NCBI RefSeq assembly: GCF_040939455.1
Contig: NC_134115.1
Span: 28,112,727 to 28,176,726 of the forward strand
Source: Microcebus murinus
Lineage: Eukaryota > Chordata > Mammalia > Primates > Cheirogaleidae
Reading direction: 5' to 3'
DNA: 64,000 nucleotides
Shown: one piece after another, positions 47,520 to 60,604 of the stretch
How the letters are laid out: the number at the start of each line of letters is the position of its first letter
How positions within the stretch are numbered: position 1 is the stretch's first letter
Notes under the pieces: generated by a model
The model's database searches: none
Seen by the model: only the letters and a program-made list of their open reading frames with translations
Told to the model about the DNA's origin: nothing
Position numbers and translations under genes: made by a program

Positions 47520-48830
47520 TCTTGAACTCCAAAGGAAACCTCATATCCATTAGCAGTCATTCCTCATTCTTCCCTCCCTCAACCTCTGGAAATCACTAAT
47601 CTACTATCTGTCTATATGGACTTGCCTATTGTGGATATTTATATAAATGGAATTATATAATATGTGTCCCTTTCTGGTTGACTTCTTTCACTTAGCTAAT
47701 GTTTTCAAGGCTCATCTATGTTGTAGCATGTGTCAGTACTTCATTCCTTTTGAAGCTGAATAATATTTCATTTTATGGATATACTACATTTTATTTCTTC
47801 ATTCATCAGTTGATGGACACTGGGGTTGTTTACATTTTTTGGCTATTATAAATAATGTTGCTATGAGCATTTGTATGCAAGTTTTTATGTAGACTTAAGT
47901 TTCAATCATCTTAAGTGTATGCCTAGGAGTGGAATTGTCAGATCACATGGTAAGTCTATGTTTAACTTTCTGGGGAACTGCCAAACTGTTTTCCAAAGTG
48001 CTGCACCATTTAGATTTCTATCAGCAATGTATGAGTTCCAATTTCTCCACATCCTCACCAACACTTGTTATTGTCCCTATTTTTTATTATAGCCTTCCTA
48101 GTAGACATAAAATGGTATTTAATAATGCTTTTGGTTTTGTATTTCTCTAATAACTAATGATGTAGAGTATCTTTCATGTGCTTACTAGCCGCTTGTACAT
48201 CCCCTTTGAAACATATCTATTCAAATTTCTCATCCATTTAAAAAATTGGGTTATTTGTCTTTTTATTGTTGAGTTGTAAGAGGCTTTATGTATTCTGGAT
48301 ACTAGATCTTATCAGCTATATGATTTGTAAATATTTTTTCTCCCATTCTTGTGGTTTGTCTTTTCACTTTCTGTATGGTGTCCTCAGAAGTGTAAAATTT
48401 TTAAATTTTGATGAAGTCCAATTTTCTGTTTTTTCTTCTTTTTTTACATGTTTTTGATATCATAGCTAAGAAACCATGCTCTAATTTAAGGTCATAATGA
48501 TTTATAACTATGTTTTTCTCTAAGAGCTTTTTAGTTTTAGCTCTTACATTTAGGTCTTTGATCTATTTCAAATTAATTTTTATGCATTGAGTTTTCTTGT
48601 CACTGTTGTGGACAATAAATTGAGTATAGATGCAGGGTTTATTTCTAGACTCTCAATTCTATTCCGTTGACCTATGTTTATCCTTACACCAGTACCATAC
48701 AGTCTTGCCTAGTGTAGCTTCCTAGTAAGTTTTGAAATTGGGAAGTATGAGCCCTCCGATCTCATTCTTCTTTTTCAAGATTGTTTTGACTATTTTGGGT
48801 CCCTTCTATTTCCAGATGAATTTAAAAGAG
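47520..48830 (-). repeat. L1M ORF2 and 3' part, second part
   Basis: 'gctgaataatatttcatttt', 'ctaggagtggaattgtcaga', 'ccaaactgttttccaaagtg' and 'tttgatgaagtccaattttc' follow reverse L1 ORF2 for 1.3 kb. Stops and indels disrupt every frame. Confidence 0.9.
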
Positions 48831-50261
48831 CAGGACAAGAATAAGATAGGTTAAAACACCACAAAGCTATTCTTACCAGTATTCAGTTGTTTTTCTTAAA
48901 CATTAATACAAGCTCCTGAATGTTGCAAATGTTTGGTTAATTTCCAGGGTTCTTAAAAAGTTGATAATTATCATTTTCTAGTCTTCTCATTTGTTTTATG
49001 GAGAAAGTATCTTTAGAGGTTCTTACTTCACCATCCCTGCTGACAAACTCTCTCTCCCTATCTTTTTTAACCAATAACAATAAAAAACAATGCTTCAGAG
49101 ATATTAAAATAAACACAAACAAATAAGAAAAAAAGCAAAGAAAGGCAGAAATCACGTGGGGATTGTGATCTTCAGGCCAAGGATCTGGGGGAGATTTACT
49201 AAGCACAGTGTTGAAGGCATGATATCAGGAGGAGAGGGAAGGGTCCCCTTCAAATACTGCTGCTTGGGCAATTCAAACTGATTTATGAGCCATTTATTGT
49301 AAATAATAAAGTCTTTATAAGGGGTCAGGAAAGGGCCATAAACTTCCAAACAGATTCTTTAAAAAAGTAAGCCAGCAATCAAAAACAATCATTAAACCAT
49401 CTTGCCAAAAAGAACAGACTCCACATGCCCACATGCCCCAGGGGCTGACCGTCTCCTCGTCACATGCAGGCACCAGAAAACAACAACAGAAAATGCTTTT
49501 CTGTTTCAGAGAAGGCAAGTCATAAAGAACTGAGTCTTGAGAGCATGCTCTCTTGCTGGGCACATCTGCACAATACATCACAATGTATTGATGATTTCTG
49601 ATAGCCAAGGCATAGCATGATGGGATAAATACCAGGGCACCCCAGAGCACCAATCACAGAAGACTACCGGCATCCATGGAATCCTATTGGCTAACAGCGA
49701 ATGCACTGTCGTTCAGGTGTGATGGTCATGCTGGGATGACTGGGTGGTACAGTGGACCCCACTCAAGTTCGCAAAGTATAACCTAAGTTTAAAACTCTTA
49801 TCATGCATATACTAACTTCATCATCAGTTTTTTTATTTGCAAAATGGAAATAATGAAAAGAGTGGGGTCCCACGACTTATACATTCAATATTTAGAAAAT
49901 CACTCAATGTTCTCAGAGAGAAACAAACCAACTAAAAACACCCCAGCCACTGCTATACAGACATACACACATGAAATAAATTTTTCACATGAGTATCCAC
50001 TGAATGGAATCTATTTCATTAATGTTCAAACAAAGTATATATTCCCACACAGAAAGGAAAATTGGCTGTGTTATACATAAAAATGCTATAATATGTTGAA
50101 AATCATGTACACTATAGTCTGTGAGTAATTTAAGGAAATTTCAAAAGCAATTTTGATAGTATACAATTTTCATCTTTCGTGCTGACTTTAAAATGTAAGA
50201 CTCAAGTGAGATACGACTTCATATCTATAGGGCTGCTATGAGAATTTGATGAAATGATGTA

Positions 50262-51107
50262 CAGTCACGGGTTGCTTTACAACAAGGATACGTTCTGAGA
50301 AATGGGTCAGTAGGCGGTTTCCTTACTGTGTGAACATCATAGAGGTAGAGTGTACTTACACAAACCTAGATGGTACAGCCTACTACACACCTAAGCTATA
50401 TGGTATAGCCTGTTGTTCCCAGGCCACAAACTTGCATGACATGGTACTGTACTGAATCTTGTAGGCAATTGGAACACAAATTGTGTTTTTGTATCTAAAC
50501 ATAAAAGGTATAATAAAGAAGTATGAAAGATTAAAAATGGTACACCTGTGTAGGGTACTTACCATGAATGGAGCCTGCAGGACTGGAAGTTGCTCCGTGT
50601 GAGTCAGTGAGTGAGTGGAGAGTGAATGTCTAGGGCCTAGGACATTGCTGTACACTATCATAGGCTTTATGAACACTGTACACTTAGGGTACACTAAATT
50701 CATAAAAAATATTTTTCTTTTCAATAATAAATTAACCTTAGCTTACTGTAACATTTTTACTTTATACACCTTTAAATTTTTCAGAACTTTTTGACTCTTT
50801 GGTAATAACACTTAGCTTAAAACACAAACTCATTATACAGCATTGTATAAAAATATTTTCTTTCTTTATACCCTTAGTATATGAGCATTATTCTATTTTT
50901 AAAATGTTTAATTTTTTTTTTTTTACTTTTTGAACTTTTTTGTTAAAAATGAAGACACAAACATATTAGCGTAGACCTACACAGGGTCAGGATCATCAAG
51001 ACCTTATTAAGCTATTGGAATTTTTTAGCTTCCTTATAATCTTATAGGACCACTGTCCTATATGTGGTCCATTGTTGACCAAAACCTTCTTACAGGGTGC
51101 ATGACTG
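50262..51107. mobile_element. Tigger-type (pogo) DNA transposon, Tigger7/MER44-like
   Basis: It begins 'cagtcacgggttgctttaca' and ends with the complement of 'cagtcatgcaccctgtaaga', each end next to TA (50260-50261 and 51108-51109). The interior 'cacaaacctagatggtacag' and 'cctactacacacctaagcta' is the familiar Tigger7/MER44-type sequence. At 846 bp it is a non-autonomous or internally deleted copy with no transposase frame. Confidence 0.85.
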
Positions 51108-51714
51108 TATAGAAAAATGCTTTGTAAACAGTAATGTTAATTGTTAATTATATCTGTTTTCATTATTGGGGAAGGAGTCTTTTAGTTGTTCCAGAGATAG
51201 TGAGGAATTTATATTTTCTTACTTTTTTTCCAGTATGGATCAGAGCAGATATTCATTCAAGTAACAGATCCGCAGCACATTTTCAATGCTGATATGAGAA
51301 CAGTCTTCATGCATTTCACCTTAACTGGCCTTTTGCTGTTGACATCTGCAACTTTGTCCTTTTTAGCGCCAGGCCCCTCCTGGCTGCCCACTCTCAGCAG
51401 TTCCCCTGCTCTCAGCTGAGCCTCCCTGGCTCTTCCCCAGGATTAATCATAGTCTAAAGTGGAACCCAGCATGTTTACTCCTGGTATGATTCTGGCTGAA
51501 ATCTTGTGACCCAGGTCTGACAGCAATGCCTATGTTTCTCTTTCGTCCAGCTCTTAGCTCCTTGCGTATCTCAGACAAGGACACTCCTTCTTTTTGGCAG
51601 CTTCCTTTTCAGGGCCGAAGTTCAATCCCTGAACCCAGGCTAGGATCTTTTCACCTAGTTTTCTGAATGTCTTACTGTCGCCTCCCTGGGTCAGGTCCTG
51701 CCTGTGAAAGCCAG

Positions 51715-51878
51715 CGCTGTGGAGTGGTCCAGTGCGGTTATCACATCAGCCCAACGTGGGTTCAAATCCTGGCCACAGCATTTAGAAAAGATGTCACTTT
51801 GGGCAACTTAATTATACTACCTGAAATTCACTTTCTTCATTGGTAAAATGGGGATGCTAAAATATCGACTTTGCAGCA
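51715..51878 (+). repeat. MIR SINE, first part
   Basis: A tRNA-derived head with 'gtgggttcaaatcctggcc', then 'gggcaacttaattatactac' and 'cattggtaaaatggggatg', is split by the Alu at 51879-52185. Confidence 0.8.
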
Positions 51879-52185
51879 TTTTTTTTTTCTTTAGAGACCA
51901 GGTCTCCCTCTGTTGCCAAAGCTGGAATGCAGTGGTATGATCATAGCTCACTGCAGCCTCCAACTCCTGGGCCTGAGCAATCCTCCTGCCTTACTTAGCC
52001 TCCCTAGTAGCTGGGCTATAGGTGTGCGCCACCACACCCAGCTAATTTTTAAAACACTTTTTTGTGGAAATGTGGTTTCAGTGTGTTGCCCAGCCTGGTC
52101 TCAAACTCCTGGCTTAAAGTGATCCTCCCATCTCAGCCTCCCAAAGTGTTAGATGATAGGCATGAGTCACCTCTCCTGGCCCTCT
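51879..52185 (-). repeat. AluJ-type SINE
   Basis: An inverted dimer from a T-run through 'gctcactgcagcctccaact' to 'catgagtcacctctcctggc'. It is diverged, consistent with AluJ age. Confidence 0.9.
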
Positions 52186-52275
52186 GTAGTGTTTTAAAGA
52201 AGATTAAATAAGATAATGGAAGTAAGGCACTTAGTACAGTACCAAGCTCTTAATACATGTTAGCTCTTCTATTTC
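52186..52275 (+). repeat. MIR SINE, second part
   Basis: 'aagattaaataagataatgg' and 'ggcacttagtacagtaccaa' continue the MIR interrupted at 51878. Confidence 0.7.
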
Positions 52276-53094
52276 AAGTTATACAATCAGCATGCTCTTC
52301 TGATGGTTAGCCCACCTGGTCACATCATATTGGACCTCTCTGATACCAACTGCTATTGTGCTACCTGCTGTCTCTTACCTTACCCTCTGACACAAACTTC
52401 TGCCTACTGTGTAGATCTTCCAGCCATCTGCGGCTGGATCCATTCTCCCTAGAGTCTGCTCTACTGCCATGGGCATATCTTTTGCTAGGACCCAGCCTCT
52501 TCCAGTCTGTCCCATCCCATTTCCCAACTGCAAAGAACCAGATTCCTATCGGAGAGAGAGGATACCTCTGTGGAACTGCATTCTCAATTATATATAAGCC
52601 ATCAGCTTACATTTTGAAGGAGTCTTGCTTTCTTTGCACATCAAAGACTTTAAAAAATTAAAAAGTCAAATTTCTTAATATGTATAGAATATGCAACAGG
52701 CATGGAGTTCTCAAAAACAGTTGATTTGTTATTAGAAGATAAATGAAACAGCATACCTCAAATGTAAAAAAAAAAACCTCTTAAATCTTTGGAATTGTTA
52801 ATATTTGATTTTTTTCTCAATCAATCAAGTTCATAATTATTTGTAAATCTCCTGATTACTTTGGCAGAAAATGTTCTGAACTGAAAATATCTAAGAAAAA
52901 GCATAACTATCTATGACTTGCATAAATTACTCTTACCTTCTGTTTGAAGTTTCCAATTTTACCATTATCTTGTGTTATTTATTCAATAAATCACTGACTA
53001 TACAAATCATAATTTTAATCAAATGAAAGTGAATATAGCTTTCAAGACTTTTGCCCAAATCATCTGTTAAGAAGCAGAGATCAAAGGAAACTAA

Positions 53095-53290
53095 CTTTTG
53101 TTGTGCTCTGGGCACTAGATTCTTGACATTTGTTCTCTTTTAATCCTGTCCAGTGATCCCATGAGGTAGGAATTGCCACTTTACCAATAAGGAAACAGAA
53201 ATTCACAAAAATTAGTCAGTTTAAGGTCACAGCTAGTATACCAAAGTCTGGCACTAAGTCCATGCGTTTTCCCCTGCACCAGACTGCCTC
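53095..53290 (-). repeat. MIR SINE
   Basis: 'gtgatcccatgaggtaggaa', 'aataaggaaacagaaattca' and 'aaggtcacagctagtatacc' are the MIR reversed. Confidence 0.8.
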
Positions 53291-56034
53291 CAAATATTTC
53301 CTTGTCTGTCTTCTTTATTAATTTATATTTTCATAATATTATCTTCCTCTAGCAGAAAAACAAACTTTTCTTCCTTTTCCATATACTGGAATGCTGAAGG
53401 GATGAATGGATCTATATAGAAGCTCACTCTGGCTTCTCCACAAATACTATCCCTACTGACAACACAACCACCAGATTAACTTTTTCACCACATTGCCTCA
53501 AATCTAGAAGTTTTTAAACATGTCAAGTTTTCTAAAGTTAGAGCATTACACTTGATCTATAGTAGTGCACCTCCCAACCCCCCAAAAGCATGTTAACAAA
53601 TCAATGATGCAACTTAGAATCTATGGATACAAAATAAGATATTTGCACCTGCACTTTGGATAGTGACTGTTGTCAGAGAGACCCCGCAGTGTTGGGCTTG
53701 GAGGACCCCAGCAAATATCCCCTGTAAAGCCAGCTGACGGGTGGGGAGTGGGAAAACCCAGAGATAAAGGGGTACACTACCACTCCACAGAGGGGCAACG
53801 CTGGAAGTGCAGAGACCCCTAGTTACCAGCTAATGCACAGAGCATGATCCAGGGCTTCAGCCCGCGTCTTAATAAGTATTTACTAACTTGCAGCGAACAG
53901 AAGGCACTATGTACACATCTAATGGGTAATTTCCACAAAGGATTAGGACCCCTAGCTGCCAGGCAACAGGGTGCTTCGTACCATCCAACATAAACAAGGC
54001 CAGCAGGCTTCCAACCTTCCTGCTGGATTAGAAAGAGTCTCTCTATGGAGTTTTGCAAAGCCCATTTCTTTTCAGTAATGTTTTTGATGGAAATGGCTTC
54101 TCTTCTCCCTTCTCCTTGCCATATGAGGCCCCTAATAATGACACCGATTCAAGAAACTTCTCATTCTCATTCAATGAAAGTGCATGAAACCCCTGGATTT
54201 TGGCTAGTTTCCAAGGATGAGAAGATAAATGAGATTGAAGAGGTATAAGCTTCATCTAAATCTTGCCAGAAGTCAATGTATTTTTTTTTTTACTTTTTTT
54301 TTTTTTTAAATTTCTCTAACATAATACCTTGAGAGAACAGAAGTCACTGTATTGAGGATGGTTGGTTTGCAGTGTAATTTTACAGGCAGGTCCTGCTTCT
54401 GAAGTGGGATGGGCAAAATGATCTGTAATTGAGAAAGACCGACTGGCCATTTCCATGCTATTTTGGTCCCAAGTGGTAAGAAATCCCACCCAGAATGAAA
54501 CCTTCCCAAGTACAGCAAAGAGGCTCTCCCACTGGGGAACATTTCAAATATAGCTTTGTATAAGGAAAGAGGAAAGCCGGCATTTAAAAAAGAGCAGTCT
54601 AAAATTACTGCGTACGAGCTTCCGTGCTATCCTAACACAGGGCGGTGGGCAGGGTAAGCTCTCCCTCCTGACCTGGAAATGGACTTTTCAGTGTTCCTGG
54701 TGTTCCTGGTCAATGTCAATTGGCTCAGGAAACTCATTCCTCATCTGTCATTATAATACAATGCTTATCTCCAAAATGAAAAAGGAAAACTGTCTTCCTT
54801 TCTAAATTCATTTATAAATAAGAATTTGCTCCTCTTACAAATGGAGCCAGAGCTTTGCCTACAACTGCAGAACATCTGGAGAACTTTAATGTGTTAAAGC
54901 TGGAAGGAACTTTGATGTCCAATAGTGGCACGGAAAGTTTTATCTCAAGTGCCACTTAGGACTGAAATTGAAGGAAAGGGCGAAGCCCAGTGCAGACGCA
55001 CTGGATAGAGTGTCTCTATCAGTTGGCAACGTCTGGCCTGGTGGGGCAGATCATATCCAGCGTCTTCCTTCCTAGGTGACTCACCAACTTCCCCCACATC
55101 TGGAGTATTTGGCTTTTTGGGAATGGGGGGAATATCCACAGGAAGCTTGTGGCACTTTTCCCCTTGGAGGTGGCTTTATAAAGGCACATGGGAGCAGCAT
55201 TAACTTCTTGATCTTGAAACGTTCTTCTCCTCTGGATTTCTTGAGGTCTCCTCTGATGTTTTGCTCCTACCTTCCACCTGCTACTCCTCAGTCTTCTCCG
55301 TGGTATCCGCTACCTCTGTTTGTCCCTTAAGTGTTTGTATTTTGCTGGGTCTGGGTCTAGTTTCTATTCTGATAAGGCTTCCTCCCCATGGCAGTAACTG
55401 ATGACTGCCTCCCTGATATCTATTCTCTCCTGCTTCCTCACTACAGAACCCCAGTTTGATCAGGACTGCCAATGTACTTAGCCACATTGCTGTGCCGGCT
55501 TTGTGTCTGGGATAGCCAGTGACCAAGTTATAGATGCAGAAAGTCGTTGGATGGGGCTTTCAAGAAAGCTCAAGGATGGGAGTTGACTCAGCTGGTAGGT
55601 CCCTTTTGTCCTCTCTTCCCCACCTTCTTCTCCCCTGAAGTGTGCATGCAACGGGCTGGAGGTACAGTGGCCATCTTAAAACCAGGAGTGACAGGGTGAC
55701 TAACCCATCCTAACTATCCTGGTAATTTTGGTTTAAAATCTAAAGTTCCATTTCCTGGGAACCTCCGTAGTCCTGGGCAAACTGACCCAGCTGGTCATCC
55801 TAGCAGGCAACCCTGAAGATGGAAGTCATTGCTGTAGGCAGGGTGGAAAAATAGAAGGAGCAGGATTCCTGATCACATTGTACAGTCTTCTAACCAGTCT
55901 GAACTTCATGCCTCTGTACTTTCCATTATGCAAGAAAAAAAGAAATCCTAATTTAAACCATTATTGTTTAGAGTTTGTCTGCTATAGGGGTCCAAATTAC
56001 CTGAGCAACTCACTATCTCTATGCCTTCTAACTT

Positions 56035-57075
56035 CATTTATACAGAGGTGATTCTCAAGTCTCTCTCCCTGGCCTGATCCTTTATTCAGTTCTGGACCCA
56101 TATATCTTTCTGCTGGGCATCTCCACTTGGACATGCCCTAAACACTTAAGCTCCTTCTTGTTCTCCCAAGTCCTGTTCTTCCTTTGTGTTCCAAATCTGA
56201 GTGAATGGAATCCCCAACTATCCAAAGACAAATCAAGAAATCTCAGCATCTTCATTGATTCCTCTAATTCCCTCTTTTTCCAAAATTCTATCAATCTTGA
56301 TGATTTAATTTTAAAATTTTCTCTCAAAGTCCTCCATCCCACCAAGTTCCTTCCCTGGATCCAGTTTAGAACACGAGCTTTTTTTCTGGATTGTTATAAT
56401 AGCGTCCTGATGTGTCTTTCTGCTTCAGTCTTGCTCTACTGTAATCTGATCTCCACACTGTAGCAAAAAGTGTCATTTCTGTTATGCCAACCTCATGACA
56501 TCACTTCCTAGCCTAAAACACCTGATGGAACCCCCACTGTCCTCAGTTAATATGGCCCTGGTGTTTTGACTGTCATATATAACCACACCCTTTTTGCAGT
56601 CTACCTGGCAGCCACAGAATTTCTTTTAGTTTCTCTAAGCTAAAGTGCCAGACTCTTTGTTGCTTCAAGTCTTCCCACATGCTATTCTTTTACCTGGGAT
56701 ACTCCTTCATCTCCCTTCCCTCATACATTCTACTCCATTACCTCTTGCTTCTTTCTTAGCTCACTCTATACATCATTAAAGTCTTAGCTTAACAGAGCCA
56801 TCCTGTACAACTGTGCAGTGCACGACCCATACAACTGTACATGGTAGTCCTGTTTAGATACTGCTTTTTCAAGGCAGCCTTTGCTAACCTCCACCTCCAA
56901 ATATGGTTAGATGTCTCTTCCAAGTGCTCTTTTGATAGCAGTATAATTTTAATTTTCATTTTGTCTGATTACTTGTCAGTGTTCCTCACAAGGATTTTAA
57001 GCATATAAGGGTACATACCATATCTGTTTGCCTTCTAGTAGGTGCTCTCTATATTTTTAAATAAATGAGTAAACT
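56035..57075 (+). repeat. L2 LINE, about 1 kb
   Basis: It runs from 'gaggtgattctcaagtctct' through 'gcatctccacttggacatgc' and 'gattgttataatagcgtcct' to the tail 'tctatatttttaaataaatg', spanning L2 ORF2 to the 3' end. It is the longest L2 in the window; all frames are broken. Confidence 0.85.
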
Positions 57076-59094
57076 CTTTCCTGATGATAGGCTGTTTTAT
57101 TATTTTATATATAAAGCCCCATTAAAACTCTTATTATGGACATTTCTTATTAAGTTTGAATTTCATATTAATTACTAAATTTACTGTTATTATAGGAAAT
57201 CTGATATTTAATGAGAGCTGTAAATTCATTGGCAACTCACACCACACTTATTATTTTCACATATGCTCCCACTGTTAGTATTTTCTGAAACATAAATTCT
57301 CACTATGTCAAGATACACAAGGGGTTGTTGAAATGCACAATTCTTTTGCCTTTCTGGAATGCAGAGTTTGTGGGAAGCATTCAGAAAATCTTTCATTGTG
57401 TGACATTTCTAAATTAAAGGGAGCCATAGTTTTATCAGCCTCAAGTTTCAAGGAGTTCCAAAGTGCAGAAATCAGCAATACATTGAGAAGTGATGAGGTC
57501 AGCATTGCTTAGCCGTCTCCAACGCCATTTTGGTTCTCCCTGACAACGGGGAAATTATTCTTATATCAAAGCTAACACTGCAAAAGTAGTCTTAAAAGAT
57601 TACAAAGCTTTTTAAGCCTGGCAAAAGCAAAGCAAATGCCAGGAGGCAATCTCCAGTGTAAACAATCTACCAACATTTGAAACCACAACCACAGATGTTT
57701 GTTCCACCCTTTGTCATAGGGTCTGGGAAGGGTGTAGCTTTAAACCCTGCTGGCCCAAGTGGCAGTGTTAGAAGAGAAGTTTACCTTAGCAACCCCCAAC
57801 AGAAAACCAAGTGATGAACCCACAATGAAAGGTCACGGCATAGTTGGAAAAGGAGTTTCACTTTACACACTATTTAACAAAGTATGAAAATATAAGAAAT
57901 GGCTGCATTACCTTGATAGTGTTTGTTCTATCAGAGATCAGTCCTCAGAACACATTTGACATTACATTACTTGTCAGGTGGAAAAGATATTCCTTAGAAA
58001 CATAGAAATGTCTCTCTATTAAAAAGAAATGTGGATGGTGGTGACATCATCAGAGGACAATGGGTAACTGAATTCACTCTGTGAGTTCCCCAAATGTACC
58101 TGGTGGGAAAAAAGTATTTTTCTTCTTTGAAATATGTGTTCATTCATAAGACAAGAGACTCTAACTCCCTACCTTGCCAGAGCATAGCTGAATATTTTTT
58201 CTCATGCATTATGCAAGGCAATTCTGTGAAACAAAAGGAGTTATATGCATTTCAGCTTCATTCAAACCAGAAGAAAATAGGAGTGCCTATGAAAATTTCA
58301 TCATCATACAGGTAAATAAATAACTCTGAATATATATATACATATAAATACACACATATATCGATGTACATATATTTACTTTTATTTGCACTTTCTTCAA
58401 GGTCTGCATTTTACGCCTATTATAAAAGATAAAAGCAGGTAGGAATAAGAATATTCCACTTTAAAAGAAAATATAGCTGCAGCGGTAAACACATTTCATT
58501 TTGTTACATTACAGAGAAGATATGACTTACATGGTGGGAACATAATAACAGAAAGAAGAGTTTAAATGACAGTAAACCCCACAATATCTGCAAAATGAGC
58601 CATCTGATCTAGATTAGGAAGTGACTTTAAAACCTTTTTTTCCCTGAAACATAATTGAACACAGAAGTCCATTTATTAACAAAAACAAAGAAGAGTGGCT
58701 GTGATCGCCAGGTGGGATGAATGGTTCTACGGAGTCATTTGTTGTCCAGGGCCATTTTGCCTGCAAAGTCTGTTCCCTCTCAGCCAACCTCTTTTACAGG
58801 GGCCCCTAAAGCTAGTTGTCTGAACCCAGGGAGGGCTTGGAACTCCTGACTTAGCCAGTCTGAAGTCTTCTCAAATATGGCCATTGGATACCACGCCCAG
58901 CCTGCTCCAAACCCAACTCCTGCTCCTTCCTTCCATCTGTTTTGCCCAGTTTGCCGGGTGTTTAGTCTATTACGCCAATTTTTCTGTACATGGCTATGTA
59001 AGTAACCACATTCATGTTGGCTGAGAAGTCCTCACTTGCAAAACAGTCTTTATTGAAGTCAAGAGTCAACATGCTCTATGCTCCTTCCAATCCA

Positions 59095-59210
59095 GCAGTT
59101 CTCAACCTCGGCTGCACTCTGGAACCACCGAGGGAGGCCCTGGCTTGCCCTGCAGCCTACACACCTCCCCAGGTGACTCTAAAGTCAAGCCAGGCTGGAG
59201 AGGCACTCTT
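59095..59210. repeat. MER5-like hAT MITE fragment
   Basis: 'gcagttctcaacctcggctg' and 'cccaggtgactctaaagtca' resemble MER5-family ends. Confidence 0.5.
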
Positions 59211-59299
59211 CTTATCTGTTTACTTTCCTCCTCTGGTTCTAACACGGCTGGACCTCCGCCAGACCATACATTCAGTGATGAAAGGGTTCGGGTCTATTT

Positions 59300-59368
59300 C
59301 ACTCAGCCCTTTACGGTCCATGCCTGGCACATAATAGGTGTTCAATAAAGATATACTGAGTGAATCAA
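59300..59368 (+). repeat. MIR/L2 3' tail
   Basis: 'gcctggcacataataggtgt' and 'tcaataaagatatactgagt' are a CORE-type 3' end. Confidence 0.6.
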
Positions 59369-59654
59369 GCAGTATATCCTGCCAGTCATTCACCTAAGGT
59401 AAAGATGGTTTAAAATAAAGGCCATAAATCTAAGCCCAAGAACCAAACACACTGAAAATGAAGTCCTTGTTGATATGTCTTAGGAACACGCCTTAAGTAT
59501 GACAAGTTGTGTCACAAGATGTGTGACAATGTGCCTAAGGCTTACAAGAAATCACAGTGAAGTTGGAAGAAAACAAGGCAGTAGTTCAATGAGTTTTTTG
59601 CCATGGAGACCAGGGCTTGGATGACAATAACACTGATAGCAACCGTCTTTATTT

Positions 59655-59845
59655 CGGACAATTTTAGAGCATGTAACTATGCGCAGGGCACTGGGCATGT
59701 TTAAGCCTCACAGCAACGCCATGATAGAGTCGGACAGTTATCACCCTTCATTTCACAGATCAGGACAGCCTGGCTCAGAGAATGGACGCTGCCTAAAGAG
59801 CAGCTGGGTTCTGGATCCCGCTCAGACTGCTAGATTAAGCAATTA
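59655..59845 (-). repeat. MIR SINE
   Basis: 'cagggcactgggcatgttta', 'ttcatttcacagatcaggac' and 'gagcagctgggttctggatc' match reverse MIR. Confidence 0.7.
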
Positions 59846-60255
59846 AAAATATCTAAGTATTTTCCAAATATTGCCTGGGACATACTCATACTAAAAAAAA
59901 AATTATTTGTTTTTTGTCTGAAATTCAGATTTGACAGGACATCCTGCAACCCTAGGTTCCAGGCCAATTCTTTTTCTATGAAAAGAAAATTTTAGATTCG
60001 AGGGTCATAGTGGACCCTCCTGGATTATTAAATGGGCTGAGCCTGTGGTGCCTTTTTCCTCTCCTTTCTAACTGTCCTGTGATTAGGCCTTCCTGAAGGT
60101 TCCGCACATGCCTGACTCTTGCCAATCTGTGCCTGGCTCCAGCACAGCAGTGGGCCCAGCTGAGCAAGGGAAAGGGTGGCATTCAGCCACAGGTGATGTC
60201 TCTCTGGGCTCCAGGCCCACACTCTCCATGTGTACTCAATAGTTATTATTATTTT

Positions 60256-60591
60256 TTTTTTTATTTTTATTTTTTGAGACAGAGTCTCGCTTTGTTGTCC
60301 AGGCTAGAGTGAGTGCCGTGGCGTCAGTCTAGCTCACAGCAACCTCAAACTCCTGGGCTTAAGCGATCCTCCTGCCTCAGCCTCCCGAGTAGTTGAGACT
60401 ACAGGCATGCGCCACCATGCCCAGCTCATTTTTTATATATATATCAGTTGGCCAATTAATTTCTTTCTATTTATAGTAGAGACGGGGTCTTGCTCTTGCT
60501 CAGGCTGGTTTTGAACTCCTGACCTTGAGCAATCCGCCCGCCTCGGCCTCCCAAGAGCTAGGATTACAGGCGTGAGCCACCGCGCCCGGCC
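60256..60591 (-). mobile_element. Young strepsirrhine-type Alu SINE
   Basis: An inverted dimer with retained CpGs ('gcgtgagccaccgcgcccgg'), the linker block 'ttggccaattaatttctttc', and a T/A-rich tail. A perfect 12-bp target duplication 'tattattatttt' lies at 60244-60255 and 60592-60603, although the site is low complexity. Confidence 0.96.
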
Positions 60592-60604
60592 TATTATTAT
60601 TTTA

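Noticed and set aside
51719..51776. tRNA-like sequence with a B-box-like 'ggttcaaatcc'
   Set aside because: It is the tRNA-derived head of a MIR SINE whose core and tail follow. No complete cloverleaf or A box could be drawn.
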